NCBI GenBank assembly: GCA_028565635.1
Contig: JAOXYB010090274.1
Span: forward strand, 1 to 22,225
Length of the DNA stretch: 22,225 nucleotides
Origin: Phoronis ovalis
Taxonomy: Eukaryota; Phoronida; Phoronidae
Direction: 5' to 3'
Positions 10,335-20,400 of this stretch are shown one piece after another; within the stretch, counting starts at the first letter, position 1, and each line of letters begins with the position of its first letter. Under the pieces are notes generated by a model. It saw only the letters and a list, made by a program, of their open reading frames with translations, ran no database searches and was not told where the DNA came from. A program made the position numbers and the translations under genes.

Positions 10335-10376
10335 ATTAATATTCTAGTCATTATTATTAATATTCTAGTCATTATT
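10335..10376. repeat. Perfect 21-bp tandem duplication
   Basis: The unit ATTAATATTCTAGTCATTATT occurs twice in immediate succession (10335-10355 and 10356-10376), about 125 bases after the zinc-finger stop codon. Identity of the two copies suggests a recent slippage event. Confidence 0.85.
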
Positions 10377-10473
10377 CAGTCATGTAATAACATTCCCGAC
10401 AGTAAATTTCTTTGGGACTTTATTGTGAAATATGAAAAGGATCCAAGGTTATATATACTTTTAAGTAAAGTTT

Positions 10474-10500
10474 GTACCATATTTACTTTAAATATGGTAC
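10474..10500 (+). other. Perfect 12-bp stem, 3-nt loop hairpin
   Basis: GTACCATATTTA, a CTT loop, then its exact reverse complement. It lies in the putative 3'UTR of the zinc-finger gene and could fold in the RNA. It is AU-rich, so stability is modest. No microRNA-sized flanking stem is visible. Confidence 0.6.
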
Positions 10501-11210
10501 TGTTCGGCACAACTTATTGGAATTACAAACTTCTTGTAAAATGATGGTCAGTTAAATGATAACATAGCAAAAGTATACATTTTTGGAAAGGTGGTAACTT
10601 GAAGTTGAAAATTTATTTTTCCTATCTGACATATGATTATGTTATCAGCAAGGGGGCCATTTTGGCTAATAACTTACTTTTTTTCAGAACAAAAACTCAA
10701 AAAAAAATATTAGTCCAACACCCTACAGAAACCCTACAGAACTTAACTTCATTATTAACTTCAACAGATATCTCTTAAAACTGAAGTGTCTCAGATTTTA
10801 AAATTTTGCCTTATTCAAAAATTGTGATCCTTCAAAATTCTACAGCTAGAATATACTTAGAAACACATTATTTAAAAAATGCAGCACAAATTTAAAAATC
10901 TATTTTTTATTTATTAGAAATCCCTGTTGTAAATTTTTTGCAAAGTTTCAGCTTTGTATGGATGTACATTACTTTGAAGTTCGTGTTTTGAAAAAAGTGA
11001 GTTTTCGCCCAGGCTGGCCTCCTTGCTAATTACATAAGCATGAGGAAGACAAGTAAAGTAATTGTTCATAATCCTGATATTAACACTTTCCAAAACTGTA
11101 TTCTTTTATTATATTTAACTACCTAAAATTATCCTCAAAGTATATGGTGTGAATGAATTGCCTGATGGAACTAGCCATACAGGCACATTATCAATATACA
11201 CATATCTTTA

Positions 11211-11222
11211 AATAAAAATAAA
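11211..11222 (+). terminator. Tandem polyadenylation signals for the zinc-finger gene
   Basis: Two AATAAA hexamers (11211-11216 and 11217-11222) lie one kilobase after the stop codon, and a third plus-sense AATAAA lies at 11301-11306. Any of these could end the zinc-finger transcript. If the last is used, the transcript reaches within 20 bases of the stop codon of the convergent gene. Confidence 0.4.
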
Positions 11223-11320
11223 CATTTATAGAAAATTAATATAGTTTTTATGTAGATGTAAGCAGCATTATTATTATTAATTAGATTAACATTTCCGGAA
11301 AATAAAGTAACATTAATTGA

Positions 11321-11466
11321 CTATTCATCACTGTCACTATACTCGTGTTCAGATTCGCTCTCTATTCTTCCGCGCCAGTCTATTCGAGTATCATTCTGCT
11401 GCGTTCTCCATATAGTGTATTTTTGAGGATCAAAGTACGTTTCTAGCAAATCTTCATCTTTTGTGT
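11321..11466 (-). CDS. Exon 12, acidic C-terminus and stop
   Basis: Begins after a strong tttttttttcag acceptor and completes codon D635. It encodes TKDEDLLETYFDPQKYTIW and an acidic end, SESEHEYSDSDE, then TAG at 11323-11321. Possible minus-strand AATAAA signals are at 11110-11105 and 10911-10906, inside the zinc-finger 3' region. Confidence 0.8.
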
Positions 11467-14400
11467 CTGAAAAAAAAAATAGAATGTCTTTTCTGTAAGT
11501 TTTATGCTTCTTCGTTGTAAATTCAGGAAGTAGGTGTGGAAATATGATCATGTAAATGTTTAGTTGTTCTGATCATTTTTGGTGGTTGGAATATTATATT
11601 TATACTAAAAACATGGAACTAAAAATATATATTTACCGTTCATTTTGTAGCCTGTTGGAATTTTTATTTTAGATTCGGTTGTTGCAGATAACAAGTTATT
11701 TAATTCTTTAACAAGCTGTAAAATAAATGTGACCACATTAATAACAAGTTATTTAATTCTTTAACAAGCTGTAAAATAAATGTGACCACATTAATAACAA
11801 GTTATTTAATTCTTTAACAAGCTGTAAAATAAATGTGACCCATTAATGTGCAAACGACAAAATCACAGATTTGATTTCATTTTCTTAACTTTGAATTTTT
11901 AATAGATAAGTGTTATTTTTCTCAATGAAGAAAGCTCTACTACACATTTTGCTAAAAAAAAGCTGTTAGTAATCAATGGTTTAATGTCCTACTTTTCTTC
12001 CTTGAGGATCGTTTGAAGACAGGCATCCAAGAACATGAATCGCTGTTTCTTCCACATTCACCTTGCTTATAAACTGGCCTAGGTTTGAGAATAATCTGGA
12101 AGTAAAAGCGGTTGTTCTATCTCTGTACCGTTACGGATTTGCAAATGAGATTGGAGGCACTGCATTGATGAATACCACGCATTTACCAAAACAAAACACT
12201 TACATCAAGAGGAAAAGTGGATAGATACATGTAAAAACTAAATTCACCATTTTACGTTTTTACTGTTGCAGTGTAAATTTGTAAAAGATCGTTTTTGCAT
12301 CTCGGTGTAGATGTTCTGGTGGATAATTTGCTTTTCCTATCGTGAAATTCAATTCAGTAGTACAACTTCGCTTGTTTGATGGCGCTTGGTTTGCATACTT
12401 GAATAGTAGGGCCTTAATTAATAGTTGTTGATATATAGCTTAGTACAGACCTATTTATATTAGGTCATAGGCCCGGGAGTACTATCATTGACAGTGATTG
12501 TACATATGTGTTCTGCCGCATGAGCCCCCCTTTTTAGCCTCCACTCTTACCAGGGAGCATTTCTCGTTTATTTGTAACATTTTGTCCCATAGGGTGTTTT
12601 TTCTAACAAATTTCTACCATGGGGCATATACTTGTTTGTAATAAGGATTATTTACCGCACGGTAAATTAAGCTATTTTAAGTTGGGTGCAAATTTGCAGG
12701 ATTTTGTTTTAATTACTGCTTTTGGCAGGGTGTACATTTGGGTGTATATTTCTGGGATTTTTTTACTATGGGTGTTTTTCTCAAATAAATGTTTAAAATG
12801 GGGTATGTTTTAAGAAATAATGCAGTTTTTTTACCATGGGTAAGTTTTTTTACCTTGAGCTCACATCCCCGCCAAGTTTTTTGGGAAGTTTCCCTGGGGT
12901 CATAGGTCATGTTAATAGACCACCAAGTCACTAATTTGTCTGTAATTACTATCGTTTGCAACGAAATGCGACCCTGTGGTATAATATGATATTTCGTTTG
13001 TGACGTCGCATTTTATAATGAGGACATTGGTTATACATTACTGTATTACCTTGAGCCTCAGAGGGAACATTCAAATTTTAGAACGCGAATGCTTTGTGAT
13101 GATTTGATAACGATGTAGATTAAATTTTCACAAAGATTCACGGTACAATGCAAGCTAATGGGGTAACGCTTTTGCTGCATAACTAATTTTTTTTATAAAA
13201 TGCGACGTCACAGTCAAATAAAATACCACAGGGCCGCATTTCGTTGTAAACGATAGAATGTGTAAAACGACTAACCAATTAGAGGGTGTGTTGTTGCGAG
13301 GTGCACCACGACACAGGGCTAGAAGAGAGCATGCATTGCAAAAGCAAAGCAAATACTGAAGGTTCTCATTTGTGAGGTTTTACGAAGCTCCAGAAATTAA
13401 GCAAGTCTAGCTTGCTCTATTTCATTATTTTTACCATAATAAGTAAAGCTTGTACAAAGTCGCGGTGATGAAGAGGCTAAAATTATTACGTGTTTTTTTC
13501 TAAAAATGTAGCACGGTAAGTACATTACATACCTAGCGATATCTTCGTTTTCCTCTTTTTTTAACTTTTGTGTAGTGATCATCCTGTTTTTAAATAGTAG
13601 GAAGTAATTTGGTCCACCCTGAAAAGTTAAAATACTTGTGTATTAGAATCGAATTGAGGTAAAAAACTGTATAATAATGTTTTAAAATGGCACCTGGATA
13701 GACGTGCTAATAAATAATCGTAACTTTTGTTTATATAGCAAATTTAGCCATAACAATATTTACTAAAAAAATATGATGAATAAAAAAATAATGTAAATAT
13801 CAGAATCTTATATATAAACTATGAAATGAATATATTATTGAAATGCATAACAATATATAAAAAAATCTTTACAACTGTGACATCAATAATGTTAAATGTA
13901 TTGTGAAAAAGAAGACGAAAAAACAAGGTCGTTTTACTGTTAAAAAGAACGCAATTGATTTCGCTTTGCATCCTGGCTTATATTCTTCTAAGCGTATTCT
14001 TATTTTATCTGAAAAAAAACACACATATATACTGTTATTTCGATTATCCAGGTAAGAAAACAAAAATGGCACAACCTGGCCGGATTTATAATAACTGTTG
14101 AGACACTTGTCAGTAGTTGGAGTTACATGTGTAATAATTTATGTTTGCCGGAAGTGCATAATATACATGTATGGCACAATGAGCATAATGGTCATCATCT
14201 TGTGGTTCCTTGGAAGACCTTGGAAGTTTTCTGTAAATCCAAGGATATATCAAAGACTTCTTGTTACGTAAAAAACACCTTGAAATCTGTTTTATTCAAT
14301 GACATATAAAGCAACTGTTTCAGCATTGCGGCATGTATTTTTGCTAAGCATCCAGTTGAACATCATACTATACATATCCCGGAATATACCACATGTACCT

Positions 14401-17400
14401 GGCATTACAAAGGGATTATTAAAAAAAAATGTATTTGTACATGGCAAGTAAAGAGTTGATGGCACTCACTTTCAATATCGTGAACATCACCGGCATCAAA
14501 ATCATATATAATTGGTAGAATGTTCTCTTCTTTCTTCAAAATGTGTTTCTGTAGGTATTCTCCTTTCTTCACAGATGACGAAATAAGCTGTAAAACATAG
14601 AACCATTTGTTGTTTTTTTTATTGTTTTCTTGTATCAATAATGGTTTATTACTAAGATAAGTAGTAAATAGTGTGAAAATATTGCCAGTTAATTAAAAAA
14701 AACTATCTGATTTTTGAGTTGTCGAATTCTTCAGACGTTGTATTATAAGCATATCTCTTTATATATTGAATGGACCGTTCCTAAAGCTAAAGATTAATAT
14801 TTTCAAAGGCAATTAATACTAGTATACATGTACTAAATGAAATCCCAACTTTAATTTGCAATTTTCCATAGCGTTTACACCTTTGAAAACAAATGAACAA
14901 AATTTACGTCAGTTATATTATCGAATCGGTAGCATATTGTACATTTTGGATATCGTTGACGCTAAATATTATTTAGTTTTTGTTAATATATTTGGAGAAT
15001 TTATGCAAGAAGGTTTTATGTCTGCATACTTACAACTACTCTGGGTGGAACAGTTTCGAAACCAGTCAACCCTATCTCTAACTGTCTTTCGCTTTTATAT
15101 TTGGTGTCTTCTATTTGCTTTTTAATTCTGTCAAATTCTTCCATGCTGTTACCTTTAAATGTCAGAAAAATCCAGATTAACGTTTGGGTAGCTGCTAGCT
15201 GGACGACCTAGTTTAATTTTTAATATAATACTTTATATTTGAAACCGAGTTCCTGGCTCATGTAAAATTTTGCTATGTTCTAATTTTAAAGTACATCCAA
15301 AAAATAGAGAAACATTATTTCTTACTAATTAATATATCGTAACCCTCCTATTGTTAATCAAAGGAAATTCAAATGAGCCTGCTGACATTTTTCAACCCGT
15401 AACATTGAGTCTCTGCATACATGTCACAACTCGAAAAATTCAGCCACTAATCATGCTAGCTAAAACAACATTCAGAATTACCCTTATCTGGTTTTTTCTC
15501 CTCTGCCCAAGGTTTGACTCGATTTGCTCGATTTTCTCTCCTCTTTTCAATTATAGTTGTTATGTCCTTTGCAGATACGTTTTGCTTTTCAACTTTCTCT
15601 AAATAATTCATGTTATATTGCTTGAACCGCTTTTTGAATTGTCTATAAAAAAGAAATATATTGTTTGTTATTGTAAAAATTCGTTGTTAATAAATAAATC
15701 CTAAATTATATTGGGATTATTTTCATGTAGTATATCACTACTGCATCCAGGATAAATGCTTCTTACTCGAAGAATTGACTGATAGACCGCCGGCATATTA
15801 TTCCTATTTTCTCTATTTTTGACTTCAATACTTTAAAAATCAAATAACTAAAGCATAGGTTACCAGAAATATAATATTTCAACAGCTAGTAAGTAAAACA
15901 AACTTGACTATAACACGATATCATTCCTAATTTAGCAGTACCCAAATAAACTCAAATATTAATATTAATATAATATTAAAAATATTATATTATTTTTTGT
16001 AGTTTGGCTGATACCCATTCATGGACTTACATGCTTGCCATTGGTACAATGTATGAATAATCACAATTTAAATTTAACATATATAACACAAGTAAGAAAC
16101 TTATTTAGGAAATGTTGATCTACTTAAACTATATGATCTTTCCGTATGCAAAGATTTTACAAAGTAATTATAAAATTATACGTGCTTGATGAACTTGCAC
16201 GCGTCAACAATTAGTAACAAATATATTTACGCATCAGCACTTGAGGTTAAAAAGTAATGTATGAAATTAGTAATAATTCATATTGTGCTATTGATTGATT
16301 TCTAGACAGAAAGATTTTTAAATTGCATATCATGCGTAATGAGATGTAAAATTAAATAGCCAATACATAAGAATGAGCTGCAAACTATAATATGTAATTA
16401 GTCCGTCCGGATGTGCCTAATGATACAACTGGACTGGTTTTGAGAGTCTGTATTATTTTATTTTTTTACAATTTATTGCTTAATAGCTATCTAATATGTA
16501 TAATTTAAATTTGCTTTTAGCTTTAATTGTTTTTTTTGGATTTATCTATTTATACATGCTAACTCTGGCCTTAATCCTAGCTTTTATATTTAATAATAAA
16601 ACATATAACTAACCTTACAGAATTTATGGCTATTCTGTAGCATATATAAAAACTAAAATTTCAAACATTTGAACATTATAGTGTGGCTTTATTTGCTCCA
16701 TTTCAGGTCATACCTCGACTTAGAGATAAGCATGAAGGTGTTGCTAGTTGGAATTCCAACGCTGTCTGAATTACTGCTGCTGCTCGTGTATCGTGAAGAA
16801 AGTGGCTAATGGGCCTACACACCGAGGGACATTTATAACATATTTTATATGTTACAGTAGTATCTTTAAGATGTTTCCCGTTATAAAATTAAAATTGGTA
16901 AAACAAAACTAAAACTAAATTAAATGAGTTACCGGACTACTTATTTGGTTTTCGAATACATTATTTCTACATGTATAGAAGGCGAAGAAATATGTGTTCG
17001 TAAATCCACCTTCGCTACAAATAAATGAAAAACATTTATTCACAAACAATTCAGTTTTGTGAAACAGTAGGGCACTGGTAAAATAAGGTATTAAGATTGA
17101 TCTAAATTATTTGAATTTGTTATTATTAAAGTAAATCATGTTAACATTAAAGAATCCCACATTCACTTTTACAATCAATTATTAGATATAATACAGTAAG
17201 AAAAATTATAAAGACAGGGCATTTAGAATCCAGCAATTTGCAATATAAAACATTATTTAACTTTCATACATTTGAATTCTTTCGAAGTCCTCTTGAATCT
17301 TTTGCCGACTTTTTCTTCTTTTTAGTGCTTGTACTTGTTCAGATAAAGAAGGTTCCTGCTTTTTGCGACGTATTTTCTCCGGATGTACAGTCGATTGAAA

Positions 17401-20400
17401 TATATCTGAGTCAGTTATGTCGAAGTCGATGTCTATATCACATTTATTCGGAATAAAGACTGGTTCCAACATTTTTGATTGACTACAAATTGACCCCGCG
17501 TCTCTAATTTGATGTCGCATCTTGGTATTCTTTTTTGGAATTGTGTCATAGTAAGAACTGGTTTGCCAAGTTTTTGGAGAATGCAAAGTCACTAAATTTT
17601 TTGGTTTTGGTAACTTAAATCCTTCAGCGCCTAAAACTGTTTTTATTCTGTCTATTTGGAATTCTGATGACTCGTATTCGATTTCTTCTGTATCGTTTTC
17701 GCCATCTTCATTTATAGGTGGTAATATTGGAATAGACTCTATAACTTTTGTCTTAATTCTTTTGGCAGTTTTCCGACTTTTTGATGATTTACCTGTTTTT
17801 AATATTTCATCATATACATCTTCTTTTGAACCTGTTCTTGGAAGAGTAAATCTTTGTTTTCGCTTTGAAAATGTTGGTACATCAGCACCCAAAATTTGTA
17901 AATCCGGCTTTGTTCGCTTTTTATTACTCCAACGTAATTCCTTTTGATCATCAATGTAACCACCAAGGATATGACGTTTCTTAGCGGGCGATACAGTAAA
18001 CGGTACAGATTGATCTTGTCCGTTCTCTTCAGAAAAGTTATACAATAACGCAAACGTATTAGTCACTGTGCCTGACGACAATCTGGGAAATAGTGGTATG
18101 CCACTTTCTGCTCCACACATAGCGATATATTTGAGGACGAGAAGTAAAATGATATTATTTACTGAAGCTTTAATGTTTATCCGAATGTTCTCAGCATCAA
18201 CGCACTGCTAGTATTTTTGGATCAAAAGAGAGAAAACTCCATAACGCAACAACAGTTTTAATGACTTGTTTCTTATAATTTCCCATTTTAGCTTTTTGCA
18301 CATATTTGACATAGTTAAAAAATCCGCTAATGTACTTGACTATGTATGAAACTAAATTAAACTTAAACTAAATACTCCAACTAGATTTTTCGTGCAGTTT
18401 GTCTGATGTAAAATCTTATAAGTTATTTAGCTGCCCAAGCTAAAGAATCCAAAGCAAACTAGAAAGACTTGCTCTGGTCTCGTCTTTGGTCTCAGATGAA
18501 GACGAGATACAGATTAAAGTCTCTTACAACGGATGTCAGCATGTAGACTGACTAAAGATTAATAATTATAGCTATTTCAAATCAATTATTATACAACGTC
18601 TCACAAAGCACGTTTCTATAAACAAATCAAGTCATTTCACCATGCAAAATTCAATAATCAATTAATGTGTCAAAAGTACTGGAGCACCAATTAAGGATAT
18701 ATTAACCGAAATGCTGTATTTTGAAACCCACTGTAGACGCTAATTGCATTGACTCATATTACATGCTGCTATTTATTGTAAGTTATGTTGTCGTAATAAA
18801 TTCAAGAAAAAAATATTCATTAAATTATTTTTTCTGTATTATTCTCTCTGTTGGTCTAACTTAATTATGTCCTTATTATATTGTTTCTGATTAATTTCCA
18901 GTAATACTTAAAATATGTAAATATTACTGTCAATACTTAAGCCGCAGGATAAATTCCGTGTCAGGCGAAGGACACGTTTTTAGGCTTGATCACAACTAAG
19001 TACTCTGTGTATAAGTTGTCTTAAAACCTATTTAATTCTTCTGTCCGTAGTCATACGAAGTATTTAGATTTTTCCCAAGTTATACATACCTATATAAGAA
19101 GAGAGCCGTATTTTCTTCTTCTTTTCTTCCGTATTTACACGAACAAGCCCGACCTGTTGCCGAACTAACCAAGAAAATAAAATATTAAAATAACATTACT
19201 TGAGTAACCAATTAAAGGACGCAACATATAAACAAGGTGCGGACGTTATAATGTATAGTCTTTGAGAGATCGTAGCAGTTGAACAACGTCGATTAAACTC
19301 AAAATCAAATGCATAACGTGATTGGATTCATATCCTGAAATCGGCTTACTAGAGAGGTATTGGCGTTAATTTCAAACACGAAAATCTTTAATGAGGATAT
19401 AGCAATGTTAGATTTGTCACACTTGCAAATCAGAAACTCTTTAAACATATTTTATAATCTCATTTATAATTCAATTTTACATGTATATGCATAATTTATT
19501 GCTGTGCGTTGGCGTATTTGACAGGTGTATTAGCTATCACATCACTATATGACATTTCACGTTATAAAAAATTAATTTGTTATTAAGCTTAAAACCTGTA
19601 AATCATATAGTTTAGTTTTGCATTATAATGTTACGAGAGCATGTGTGCAAGGAAGACAAGTCTTGATGACGAAAAACTGTGCAAGAAGTTAAGCAGATGT
19701 AGTTATACTTATAGTGGGCGTAGATTGGAACTATACGAGGCAACTTTGATACTTATTTATACATAAGACAATACCAAGTTGTCCCTTTAAATTATTAATT
19801 GCTGACTCAACACAAAAGCAGATACAAAAAAAAACATTCTAAATTTATTGAAGTACTTCTGTACACCTGGACTTCTTGCTTTCATCAGAAAAGGTTATTA
19901 CTATAAAAGCTAACGCATCTAAATACCTTGTGTAAAACACTCCGTGGACGCAAACATTTTGGTAAAAACATGAAACTGATGATGGTGATGTCATGACCAC
20001 AGGTGTTAACGACCTTTCTATTTCTACTTGAAGTCCTGTCACTGATATGTCGTTAATCGATGTTGGATAGTTGTCCTCATTTGCATCATAAACATTACTT
20101 GCAGTTTTTGGACGCTAAAAGAGAAATAAGCAATATTTTATGTCATAAAATAATATAGTATAAACCATATCACATGATCTGTTTTCGCTTGTGATAAAAA
20201 TTAACATATATGTATTTATTGTACATGTAATGTATTGCAAATTTCAGTGTCTGACCAGAAACGTGCCGTTAGTTTCAAAATGTCTTGAACTTTATATATA
20301 AAAGTAAGGAAAAGCATTGTATAATTGACAAAAGTAATGCATTTTCATAACATTTTTCTACAATACAATACTATAATTTTGAAACGTTTGGCACGGCATA

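Larger units (their letters stand above)
10212..11210 (+). other. 3'UTR and downstream sequence of the zinc-finger gene
   Basis: AT-rich non-coding sequence after the TGA/TAG-rich end of the zinc-finger frame. It contains a perfect 21-bp tandem duplication (10335-10376) and a perfect 12-bp hairpin (10474-10500). A 78-codon open frame (10308-10544) spans both and has no coding character. Confidence 0.6.

Noticed and set aside
14856-15125. 89-codon plus-strand open frame
   Set aside because: It overlaps exon 6 of the minus-strand gene, which keeps frame with its neighbours; the plus-strand frame has no features.
15966-15992. All-AT hairpin as a functional structure
   Set aside because: It consists only of A and T in a very AT-rich intron, so chance is a sufficient explanation.
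17257-18120. A stand-alone 287-aa single-exon gene
   Set aside because: Not excluded, but the phase-2 acceptor at 18082 and phase-2 donor at 17270 join it in frame to exons on both sides. The one-gene model is therefore preferred.
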